Source: Anaeromassilibacillus sp. An172
GTDB lineage: Bacteria; Bacillota; Clostridia; Oscillospirales; Acutalibacteraceae
Direction of reading: 5' to 3'
NCBI RefSeq assembly: GCF_002160515.1
Contig: NZ_NFKS01000003.1
Coordinates: 1-64,000 of the forward strand
Length of the DNA: 64,000 nucleotides
Part shown: in pieces, positions 55,260-64,000 of the stretch
How positions within the stretch are numbered: the stretch's first letter is position 1
Layout of the letters: every line of letters starts with the position of its first letter
Position numbers and translations under genes: made by a program
The notes under the pieces: model-generated
Database searches by the model: none
Told to the model about the DNA's origin: nothing
The model's input: the letters and a program-made list of their open reading frames with translations, nothing else

Positions 55260-55838
55260 ATGACCCACAAAGAAGAATTTATAAGTATCTATAACAAATA
55301 CATAAGCAGAGCCGGCTCCAAGGAGCTTTTGGACTGGATGCAGAAAACAGACTTTTTCACAGCTCCTGCAAGCACAAAATATCATTGCGCCTGTGAATGT
55401 GGTCTTGTGATGCACTCCGTAAGTGTTTTTAACACCCTTATGGAAAAGCATTTCGACGAGGAAAAGGACAATGCGGAGAGCTTTGCCATTGCCGCTCTGC
55501 TCCATGATTTGTGCAAGGCTCAGTTTTATAAGGTGAGCACCAGAAACGTGAAAAACGAGCAGACAGGCCAATGGGAAAAACAGCCGTTTTATGCAGTGGA
55601 GGACAGCTTTCCTTATGGTCACGGAGAAAAATCAGTTTTTCTCATAGAAAGATTTATGCGTCTTAAAATCGAAGAGGCTATGGCAATCCGCTGGCATATG
55701 GGAGGATTTGAGGACAGCAACGGCTTTACCGTAAGCCTTGCCTATGAAAAATATCCTCTGGCTGTAAAGCTTCATTTGGCGGATTTGGAGTCCACCTATC
55801 TCAGAGAAAAAGGAACTTCTGCAGTGAATAAACGATAA
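55260..55838 (+). CDS. HD-domain phosphohydrolase
   Basis: 192 residues. The HD metal-binding residues are in ECGLVMHSVSVFNTLM (first His), AALLHDLCK (His-Asp) and the late HLADLEST (Asp). Such proteins hydrolyse nucleotides or nucleic acid; this one resembles small HD proteins of unknown substrate. The ATG follows GGAGGTACAC. Confidence 0.8.
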   Translation: MTHKEEFISIYNKYISRAGSKELLDWMQKTDFFTAPASTKYHCACECGLVMHSVSVFNTLMEKHFDEEKDNAESFAIAALLHDLCKAQFYKVSTRNVKNEQTGQWEKQPFYAVEDSFPYGHGEKSVFLIERFMRLKIEEAMAIRWHMGGFEDSNGFTVSLAYEKYPLAVKLHLADLESTYLREKGTSAVNKR

Positions 55839-55865
55839 GTAAATGTTTAAGGAAGAGGAAAATGT

Positions 55866-56810
55866 ATGGAAACTGAGCTGTCGGTTATAATACCAATGAA
55901 AAATTTAGGAGAAAGCATAAAAGAGGTTTTGAAAACCGTAAACAACTGTGTGCAGGGAATAAATGTTGAATATATTTTGCTTGATATAAACTCCAAAGAC
56001 AATACTATGATATGTGCTTTGGACAGCGTAAAGCTCTATGGTTTAAACGGAAGAGTTATTCAATGCGGAAAAAGTCTTTACGGCGCCGTGCTTAATTCCG
56101 GTCTGAGAAATGCCCAGGGACTTTATTCAACCTTTGTGTTTCCAAGACATATGTACAAATGCTTTATCCCCGAATATCTCCAGGCGGCGAAGGAAAACCT
56201 TGCAGATGTGGTTTTCGGAAAACTGCCTGACAGTGAAAAGGGTAAAAGCCTGAACTTTTCCTCTGTAAAAATAACCGGTCAGGAAATGTTTAAAGCCATC
56301 ATAAGCGGATATACAAGTCTTGACTTGGGGGCAATGATGTTTAAAACCTTTTATATAAACAGCAGAAAGGTTTATTTTGACGACGAAAGCTCAGTGGGCT
56401 ATGCTGAGGAGTATATTTATAAGTCATTGCTTTTGGCGGATAAAATTCATCAGTGCGACTGCGTTATGGAAAGGGACGAGTCTGTAGAAGTCCCAAAAAC
56501 AGCTTCTGCCTCCGATGATTTTGCCTGCTTTGGCAGAATTGAAAGTATGATGAGAATAAGCGAACTTTTGGAATACTGCTCGGCTGATGATGACCTGAAA
56601 GAAAAGTTTGAAAAAGAAAAAATTCCTGATACGGTTTTAAACTGCGTGGATTCACTGATAAATCACGGATACGAAATAAAAACAATAAAAAAAGCGTTAA
56701 AAATTAAGGGATACGATAAGCTTTTGACCGTATCCCAGAAAACAAATAAAAGCATAAAAAGGGCTGTGTTTAATTTTAACTATATGCCCTGGATGTACAA
56801 ACCGAGGTAA
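55866..56810 (+). CDS. Glycosyltransferase family 2-like protein, DxD motif not seen
   Basis: 314 residues. The N-terminal half has the GT-A pattern (ELSVIIPMKNLGESIKEVLKTV, VEYILLDINSKDNT, GAVLNSGLRNAQGLYSTFVFP). Where a DxD metal site normally follows, the sequence is FPRHMYKC. It may be a degenerate or metal-independent enzyme. There is no membrane segment. It precedes ligA by three bases and is probably co-transcribed, though no functional link is known. Confidence 0.65.
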   Translation: METELSVIIPMKNLGESIKEVLKTVNNCVQGINVEYILLDINSKDNTMICALDSVKLYGLNGRVIQCGKSLYGAVLNSGLRNAQGLYSTFVFPRHMYKCFIPEYLQAAKENLADVVFGKLPDSEKGKSLNFSSVKITGQEMFKAIISGYTSLDLGAMMFKTFYINSRKVYFDDESSVGYAEEYIYKSLLLADKIHQCDCVMERDESVEVPKTASASDDFACFGRIESMMRISELLEYCSADDDLKEKFEKEKIPDTVLNCVDSLINHGYEIKTIKKALKIKGYDKLLTVSQKTNKSIKRAVFNFNYMPWMYKPR

Positions 56811-58796
<1,986 letters not shown>

Positions 58797-58818
58797 ATTT
58801 TACCTTAAAAAATTATTA

Positions 58819-58847
58819 TTGAAATATATCTTGTTATATAATATAAT
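58819..58847 (+). promoter_or_regulatory. Promoter of the zinc-ribbon membrane protein gene
   Basis: -35 TTGAAA (58819-58824), a 17-base spacer and -10 TATAAT (58842-58847). Confidence 0.65.
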
Positions 58848-58895
58848 ATATAATAAGATTAAAACTTAATTTTACAAAGAAAAGAGGTCGGGAGT

Positions 58896-59963
58896 ATGTA
58901 TTGTACACAATGCGGATTTAAACTTGAAGACGATATGAAAATGTGTCCTATTTGCGGCGCTGAAGTGGAAAAATCAGCACCGTCTGTTGATGAGGGTAGA
59001 ACAACAGAACAGCAGATTCAGCAGGAACCTGTAATTCAGGCACAGGAAAAACCTGAAACCCAGGAACCGCAGTCTGTCGGTTATGGAAATACACCGAACA
59101 ATTACGGAACCCAGCAAAACGGCGGTTATTCTCAGTACGGAAATAATTACAGCAATTATAATATGAATGGAAATGCTCCTACAGGTCAGTATAACGGAGG
59201 ATATTATAACCAGCCGCAGCAGACACCGCCTAAAAAGAAAAGCTCAGGAAAGGCGGCAGTGATAGTTTTATGCTGTATAGTCCTTGTAGCGGCTATAGGA
59301 ATCGGCGCATTCTTCATATTTGGAAGCAGCTCCAAAACTTCCGTTGAAGAGGACTTCGAGCCGATTACAAATTCCAAAGACGAAACAGACGAGGACGTTT
59401 ATCAGGATTACGGCGACAGTCCTTTTTATGATAATCCTTTCGATGAGGAAACAACAGAGTCTTCAGAGGATGTTTCCATGTACAAGGGTTCAACAGTGGA
59501 CGGCGTGTATAAAAATGACTTTTTTGGAATTACCTATAACATCCCGAATACATATTATAGCCTCACCGAAGAGGAAATCATAAGCTATTACGGAGATAAC
59601 AACGACGATATGTCTGTAGGCGTTGTAGGACTTGATTTAATAGGTGAAAACTACAGTGAGATGTTAATTTATGCTCAGAAATTAGGAAGCTTTTCCAAGG
59701 AGTTTTATCTCAATAGCTTTGTAGTAAATACTCTTTCAGGTGTTGACGAGGCTGACTATGAAGTGTCAGATGTTGAAACTGTTTCCATATGCGGAGTTGA
59801 ATTTGCAAAGAAAGACGTAGAATTTGTAAATTACAACCCTGATACTGACTACAGATATAATTCTTTCTATGTAACAGAGAAAGACGGAGTATTTTTGGTA
59901 GTTTATATGTTCTATGACGACGTACAGGACAGCGAAAATCTCATGAATAATTTTGTTATATAA
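58896..59963 (+). CDS. Zinc-ribbon, single-pass membrane protein
   Basis: 355 residues. An N-terminal zinc ribbon (CTQCGFKLEDDMKMCPICG), a low-complexity Gln/Asn/Tyr/Gly linker (about 30-115), one membrane helix (AAVIVLCCIVLVAAIGIGAFFIF), an acidic stretch, and an extracellular domain of about 150 residues with no recognised family. This architecture is common in Firmicutes, with unknown function. Own promoter and own terminator. Confidence 0.8.
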   Translation: MYCTQCGFKLEDDMKMCPICGAEVEKSAPSVDEGRTTEQQIQQEPVIQAQEKPETQEPQSVGYGNTPNNYGTQQNGGYSQYGNNYSNYNMNGNAPTGQYNGGYYNQPQQTPPKKKSSGKAAVIVLCCIVLVAAIGIGAFFIFGSSSKTSVEEDFEPITNSKDETDEDVYQDYGDSPFYDNPFDEETTESSEDVSMYKGSTVDGVYKNDFFGITYNIPNTYYSLTEEEIISYYGDNNDDMSVGVVGLDLIGENYSEMLIYAQKLGSFSKEFYLNSFVVNTLSGVDEADYEVSDVETVSICGVEFAKKDVEFVNYNPDTDYRYNSFYVTEKDGVFLVVYMFYDDVQDSENLMNNFVI

Positions 59964-59971
59964 ACAATTTT

Positions 59972-60000
59972 GCCCGGATGAAATACTCCGGGCTTTTTAT
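59972..60000 (+). terminator. Terminator after the zinc-ribbon gene
   Basis: Stem GCCCGGA/TCCGGGC followed by TTTTTAT. Confidence 0.87.
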
Positions 60001-60015
60001 ATGCTTCTGAAACAC

Positions 60016-60044
60016 TTGAAAAAGCCTGTTGTTTTATGTATAAT
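60016..60044 (+). promoter_or_regulatory. Promoter of the LUD-domain gene
   Basis: -35 TTGAAA (60016-60021), a 17-base spacer and a perfect -10 TATAAT (60039-60044), 40 bases before the start codon. Confidence 0.72.
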
Positions 60045-60084
60045 AACTTTTATAAATTTTAATGATTATAAAGGGGTTGACACA

Positions 60085-60762
60085 ATGAATTGGTGCAAAC
60101 AGGAAATAATTGATAAAAAGATTGAAAAAACTATTGCAAACCTTAAAGCCAATAATATGGAGGCTTATTTTTGCCGCACTAAGGAGGACGCCAAGGCTTT
60201 GGCAGAAACTCTCATTGTTCCGGGAGATACAATAGCCAGCGGCGGTTCCGTTTCTCTTGTGGAAACCGGAATTATAGACCTTGTTAAAAAGAGCAGATAT
60301 AACTATCTGGACCGTTCAAGAGAGGGAATAACACCTGAAGAAATTGACAAGGTTTACAGAGACGCTTTCAGCGCAGATGTGTATTTCACAAGTACAAACG
60401 CAGTGACCGAAAACGGCGAGCTTTACAATGTTGACGGAAACGGAAACAGAGTTGCAGCCATTGTATACGGCCCTAAAAGCGTTGTGGTTGTGTGCGGATA
60501 CAATAAGATTGTAAGAGATTTGAAAGAAGCCGAAATGCGTGTTAAGGAGATTGCAGCCCCTGCAAACACTATAAGACTTAACAAGGACACATATTGCAGT
60601 AAATGCGGAGTTTGTGTTTCTGCAAAAGACGGCGAAAGCACAGGACTTGCAAAGGGATGCAAAAGTGAAGACAGAATCTGTTGCAGTTATCTTGTAAGCG
60701 GATATCAGCGTCAGAAAAACAGAATTAAGGTCATTATTGTGGGCGAGGAGCTCGGATTTTAA
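60085..60762 (+). CDS. LUD-domain (LutC/YkgG-like) protein
   Basis: 225 residues. The pattern IASGGSVSLVETGI, YNYLDRSREG, YFTSTNAVTENGELYNVDGNGNRVAAIVYGPKSVVVVCGYNKIV, and the C-terminal Cys cluster (CSKCGVC...GCKSEDRICC) are typical. Some relatives take part in lactate oxidation with LutA and LutB, but those partners are absent, so the role is unknown. The frame extends upstream to 59953 across the terminator and promoter of this gene; the ATG at 60085 after AAGGGG is the start. Confidence 0.88.
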   Translation: MNWCKQEIIDKKIEKTIANLKANNMEAYFCRTKEDAKALAETLIVPGDTIASGGSVSLVETGIIDLVKKSRYNYLDRSREGITPEEIDKVYRDAFSADVYFTSTNAVTENGELYNVDGNGNRVAAIVYGPKSVVVVCGYNKIVRDLKEAEMRVKEIAAPANTIRLNKDTYCSKCGVCVSAKDGESTGLAKGCKSEDRICCSYLVSGYQRQKNRIKVIIVGEELGF

Positions 60763-60785
60763 GATTTTAATTTCATATGTAAAAT

Positions 60786-60832
60786 CAGCATCCGTCGGGT
60801 AAAAGAAAAAATTATCCGACGGATGCTGTAAA
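60786..60832. terminator. Long stem-loop after the LUD gene
   Basis: Perfect 13-base arms CAGCATCCGTCGG/CCGACGGATGCTG with a 17-base loop. No T-run follows on either strand, so its use as a terminator or 3'-end stabiliser is a guess. 60833-60897 holds nothing else I can name. Confidence 0.5.
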
Positions 60833-60897
60833 TACACGGTTTTCGTGATTTAGGTTAAACTGTGCATATAAAATGATGGAAATGGGGAAGATATAAT

Positions 60898-61092
60898 TTA
60901 ACGGCAGTTGCTCTCGTTTTTGTTCTGAGCGCTGCGCTTCTGATTATTTTTGCTTCTCTTTACAGAGGACTGGCTGTATGACTCGTAAACATCGTTCATT
61001 GAATCTACAGGATAATTGTTATCTGCGTGGTTCATGGACTGGTTGTTCTGGTTCTGTCTGTTCTGATAATTTCTTTTGTTTTGTCTGCTCAA
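60898..61092 (-). CDS. Small Asn/Gln-rich basic protein
   Basis: 64 residues, unrecognised. It is rich in Asn, Gln, Ser, Lys and Arg (for example SRQNKRNYQNRQNQNNQS at the start and SKNNQKRSAQNKN near the end). It has no hydrophobic core. GGAGGTG lies six bases before a TTG at 61092, a very strong ribosome binding site, so it is probably made in quantity. Composition recalls small spore proteins of clostridia, but the known SASP motifs are absent. It diverges from the methyltransferase gene. Confidence 0.6.
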   Translation of the reverse strand: MSRQNKRNYQNRQNQNNQSMNHADNNYPVDSMNDVYESYSQSSVKRSKNNQKRSAQNKNESNCR

Positions 61093-61144
61093 GTTTAGCA
61101 CCTCCTTTGATATTATTATAAACTAAGAGCGTGGATATATTCTT

Positions 61145-62554
61145 ATGATACAATTATTACCTGATTTTTTAAATGAGATAAAACCTGTCTTAAAAGAGAA
61201 TTTCCAAAAATTTCTTGATAATTATGACAGCGAGCCTTTCCGTGGTTTAAGGGCAAACACTTTGAAAATCTCTGCCCAAAAGCTGAAAACCCTTTTGGAC
61301 TTTCCCTGGGAACAAGTGCCATTTGCCCAGGAGGGAACCTATATACCCGCCAGTGCGTCCTCTCTTGGCAACAGCCCCTTGCATCACTGCGGCGCATACT
61401 ATGTTCAGGAACCATCTGCAATGAGCGCAGTGACCCTTTTAAACCCTCAGGAAGGTGACTGTGTTCTTGATTTATGCGCAGCTCCCGGAGGAAAATCCAC
61501 ACAGATAGCCGCAAGGCTTAAAGGAAGCGGACTTTTGTGGTCAAACGAGATTGTAAGGTCAAGAGCTTCAATTCTCCTTTCAAATATAGAGAGGATGGGC
61601 GTGAGAAACGCAGTTGTTTCCAGCGAAAGTCCGGAGGAGCTCTGCAAAAGACTTGCAGGATGTTTTGATAAAATTCTTGTGGATGCGCCCTGCAGCGGAG
61701 AGGGAATGTTCAGAAAAGAGCCTCAGGCGCTGGAGCATTGGAGCAGAGAGCATGTGGAGGCTTGCGCAGTAAGACAGCTGAATATTTTGGAAAGCGCAAA
61801 GCTTGCTTTAAAGCCAGGCGGTGTTATTGTTTATTCAACCTGTACCTTTTCACCTGAGGAAAACGAAGGTGTTATTGAAAAGTTTCTTAATAATAATCCT
61901 GATTTTGAAATTGTAGATGAAAATGAAAGCTTCGGAATGAAAACAATGGGCGGAGCGGTTAGAATCTTTCCTTTCCATGGAGGAGAGGGACATTTTGCCG
62001 TTAAGCTCAGACATAAAGGAATGTCCATAGAAAGCGGTTCTTATTTCTATGATAGCTTTGGTGCTTCAACAGAAAGAAAAGGCTCTAAAAAGCAGGGTAA
62101 AAATCAGAGGGGAAAGGCTCAGTCCAATGAAATAACAAGTGAAGAAATTCTTGATTTTTATGACAGCTTGTTTGCAAACAGACCCTTTGGAGAAAATATT
62201 TCACAGATTAACGGAAAGATAATTTTACTTCCGGAAGCCCTGAAAAAATTCCCGTCAATAGAAAAATGCGGAGTCCTCAGAGCCGGAGTTTTGCTGGGAG
62301 AGGGCAAAAAAGGAAGAATAGAACCTGTTCACAGTGCGTTTATGGCGGCAGAAAAAGACGAATGTGTAAACACCGTCGATTTATCACTCGGTGATGAAAA
62401 TATTATAAAGTACCTGAAAGGTGAGGAAATAGAGATTTCTTCCAGTATAAAAGGATATACAGCGGTTTGCTGTGAGGGAATGACCGCAGGCTTTGGAAAA
62501 GCCGTTGACGGAACACTTAAAAACAAATACCCGAAAGGATTGAGATTGTTATAA
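61145..62554 (+). CDS. RsmF/NOP2-type rRNA cytosine methyltransferase
   Basis: 469 residues. AdoMet-dependent m5C methyltransferase of the RsmB/RsmF class. Motifs: YVQEPSAMSAV, DLCAAPGGKSTQIAARL (AdoMet site), VDAPCSGEGMFRKEP (catalytic Cys), VYSTCTFSPEENEGVI (second Cys). The C-terminal 150 residues form a PUA-like domain as in RsmF. It abuts rsmA. The ribosome binding site is weak. Confidence 0.92.
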   Translation: MIQLLPDFLNEIKPVLKENFQKFLDNYDSEPFRGLRANTLKISAQKLKTLLDFPWEQVPFAQEGTYIPASASSLGNSPLHHCGAYYVQEPSAMSAVTLLNPQEGDCVLDLCAAPGGKSTQIAARLKGSGLLWSNEIVRSRASILLSNIERMGVRNAVVSSESPEELCKRLAGCFDKILVDAPCSGEGMFRKEPQALEHWSREHVEACAVRQLNILESAKLALKPGGVIVYSTCTFSPEENEGVIEKFLNNNPDFEIVDENESFGMKTMGGAVRIFPFHGGEGHFAVKLRHKGMSIESGSYFYDSFGASTERKGSKKQGKNQRGKAQSNEITSEEILDFYDSLFANRPFGENISQINGKIILLPEALKKFPSIEKCGVLRAGVLLGEGKKGRIEPVHSAFMAAEKDECVNTVDLSLGDENIIKYLKGEEIEISSSIKGYTAVCCEGMTAGFGKAVDGTLKNKYPKGLRLL

Positions 62555-63418
62555 ATGGAAAAACTTTCTAATATAAATACGGTAAAAGAAATCCTACATA
62601 AGCACGGCTTTACATTTTCAAAAGCACTGGGTCAGAATTTTCTTATAAATCCCTCGGTGTGCCCCAGGATGGCAATGGAGTGCGGTGTGGATGAAAACAG
62701 CGGAGTTATTGAAGTTGGCCCGGGAATCGGAGTTTTGACAAACGAGCTTGCAAAGCGTGCAAAAAAAGTTATTGCAGTTGAATTGGACAAAAGACTTTTG
62801 CCTGTTCTTGAGGAAACATTGGAAGAGTACGACAATGTAAAGGTTATTAACGAGGATGTAATGAAGCTTGACCTTAACAAGCTTATAGAGGAAGAGTTTG
62901 AGGGAATGAATGTATGCGTGTGCGCAAACCTTCCATATTACATCACATCACCTATTGTTATGCGATTGCTGGAAGAAAAACTGAATGTTTCATCTATAAC
63001 CGTAATGGTTCAGAAAGAGGCTGCCCAGAGAATATGCGCAAATGTGGGCACAAGACAGTGCGGAGCGGTAACAGCGGCTGTATGGTATTACAGTGAGCCT
63101 GAACTTCTCTTTAATGTTTCATCGGGTTCTTTTATGCCTGCGCCTAAGGTTGACTCAGCGGTTATAAGACTTAACATAAGAAAAGAACCTCCCGTTTCAG
63201 TGAAGAGCGAGGAAGTGTTCTTTAAGACAATTAAGGCGGCTTTTTCACAGAGAAGAAAAAACATAGCCAATTCCCTGAGCGCCGGACTTTCTGTCGGCAA
63301 ACAGGAGATAATTTCTGTACTTGAGGACTGCGGTATACCTGCTTCAAAAAGAGCTGAGGAGCTTACACTGGAAAACCTTGGAAAAATTGCCGACAGACTT
63401 TGTGATATAATAATTTAA
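62555..63418 (+). CDS. rsmA: 16S rRNA dimethyladenosine transferase
   Basis: 287 residues. It dimethylates two adjacent adenines near the 3' end of 16S rRNA. Motifs: KALGQNFLINPSVCPRM, VIEVGPGIGVLTNELA, VIAVELDKRL, and the catalytic NLPYYITSPIV. The ATG immediately follows the stop of the upstream methyltransferase gene, so translation is probably coupled. The 425 bases after it are AT-rich; I see only a TTGACA -35-like site at 63625-63630 with a poorly placed -10. Confidence 0.96.
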   Translation: MEKLSNINTVKEILHKHGFTFSKALGQNFLINPSVCPRMAMECGVDENSGVIEVGPGIGVLTNELAKRAKKVIAVELDKRLLPVLEETLEEYDNVKVINEDVMKLDLNKLIEEEFEGMNVCVCANLPYYITSPIVMRLLEEKLNVSSITVMVQKEAAQRICANVGTRQCGAVTAAVWYYSEPELLFNVSSGSFMPAPKVDSAVIRLNIRKEPPVSVKSEEVFFKTIKAAFSQRRKNIANSLSAGLSVGKQEIISVLEDCGIPASKRAEELTLENLGKIADRLCDIII

Positions 63419-63844
63419 CTTAAAAAGGAATAAAAGAACTAATTACAAAAAACAGAAAGTAGTTACAGCTTTAATTTCCGATTTTCATAATAAAAAAGTG
63501 ACGAAATGTGTGTTTAAATATTTTTGTATTTATAAATTTTTAAAATGCTAAAAAGAAATATTGGTAAGAAAACTATTATTCTGATATTGAATTTTCAGAA
63601 AAAAGCTTTAAATCGGGCGTTTTTTTGACAATAATTATATAATTTTAGAATAGATTTCTATTTTGTTAAAATTAACAAAAAAATATAGGGGAATTCTGTA
63701 AGAAGGAGAAAAAATAGTTGCAAATCTGTAATTGTTAGTGGTAAAATAATGACAAAGCTGTTAACAACTTGTTACCGCGGTTAAAACGATGTGTATTTCA
63801 TGTGTTATGGCTTGAATAAAAATTGAATTATGCGAGGTGTTCAA

Positions 63845-64000
63845 GTGACCAGGAAAAAACGCATTGCGTCGTTAATAGCGGCACTTATCATAGCAATAAT
63901 GTCAACTATGGTATTTATCAGTGCAAACGCTGCTTCAGATACATATGTACCAAGATTGACTGCTCCTTCAAGTGATAATGGATACTATTTTAGTAATAAA
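63845..64000 (+). CDS. Secreted protein, N-terminal part only (cut by window edge)
   Basis: 52 codons, open to the end of the window. It starts with GTG after GAGGTG. A signal peptide is clear: a Lys/Arg start (TRKKRIA), a hydrophobic core (SLIAALIIAIMSTMVFI) and an Ala-rich cleavage site (SANAASD). The next residues, YVPRLTAPSSDNGYYFSNK, resemble the start of secreted CHAP-type cell-wall hydrolases of ruminococci, but too little is present to be sure. Confidence 0.7.
   Translation, partial: MTRKKRIASLIAALIIAIMSTMVFISANAASDTYVPRLTAPSSDNGYYFSNK

Noticed and set aside
59953-60084. N-terminal extension of the LUD protein
   Set aside because: This stretch contains the terminator of the upstream gene and a strong promoter; the ATG at 60085 with its own SD gives the family N-terminus.
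63625-63651. Promoter of the last, partial gene (TTGACA ... TAGAAT)
   Set aside because: The spacer is only 15 bases and the distance to the start codon is long; too weak to list as a promoter.

Overview
The window looks like the chromosome of a low-G+C, endospore-forming member of the Clostridia, most like Ruminococcus and its relatives (Oscillospirales). The evidence is the sporulation genes (spmA, spmB, sigE, spoIIGA, spoIIP), a V-type ATPase, a cell-surface protein ending in a dockerin, an ispH-rpsA fusion, and strong GGAGG-type ribosome binding sites. Many genes start with TTG, and the ribosome binding site often decides the start. The placement is inferred from gene content; no rRNA or tRNA gene is visible.

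Layout. 1-2300: a dCMP deaminase and an AbrB/zinc regulator on the minus strand, then spmA-spmB. 2357-13745: a compact block of phage structural genes (terminase, portal, protease, capsid, connectors, hub, spike, baseplate, fibre). It has no integrase, repressor, replication, lysis, sheath or tape-measure gene, and it is closed by its own terminator. 13820-20655: a polyamine operon (speD, speA, speE, speB, carboxynorspermidine synthase and decarboxylase). A roughly 440-nt structured leader RNA with its own promoter, a terminator and an RBS-proximal hairpin precedes it. 20665-21062: a non-coding element bounded by two facing copies of a hairpin repeat; a third copy lies at 32642. 21163-23678: pyridoxal kinase, then sigE and spoIIGA on the minus strand. 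23865-32640: a nine-gene V-ATPase operon in the order F-I-K-E-C-G-A-B-D, with a proteolipid carrying a sodium-site signature.

32805-36590: spoIIP, a Thr/Glu/Pro-rich membrane protein, a CmpB-like membrane protein and a Dus enzyme. 36645-43457: a two-gene unit under one promoter and one terminator. The first gene encodes an 1855-residue protein (LSm-like, cold-shock-like, TPR and AAA/STAND ATPase regions). The second encodes a 358-residue protein ending in a HEPN-type RNxxxH motif. This pair is the best candidate in the window for an undescribed conflict or defence system. 43613-47192: a secreted LRR-CotH-dockerin protein. 47291-48824: hisH-hisF.

48952-64000: mostly housekeeping genes: an RpiR-type regulator with a flavoprotein, cmk-plsC-ispH/rpsA, a UPF0340 protein, an HD hydrolase, a glycosyltransferase-like protein, ligA, a zinc-ribbon membrane protein, a LUD protein, a small Asn-rich protein, an rRNA methyltransferase, rsmA, and the start of a secreted protein cut by the window edge.

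How the genes fit together. SpeA and SpeB would make putrescine from arginine. Spermidine could then be made either by SpeD/SpeE or by the carboxyspermidine enzymes. SpeA and the carboxynorspermidine decarboxylase use pyridoxal phosphate, and a pyridoxal kinase lies just downstream. SigE and its processing protease SpoIIGA sit together, and SpoIIP and SpmA/B act later in spore formation.
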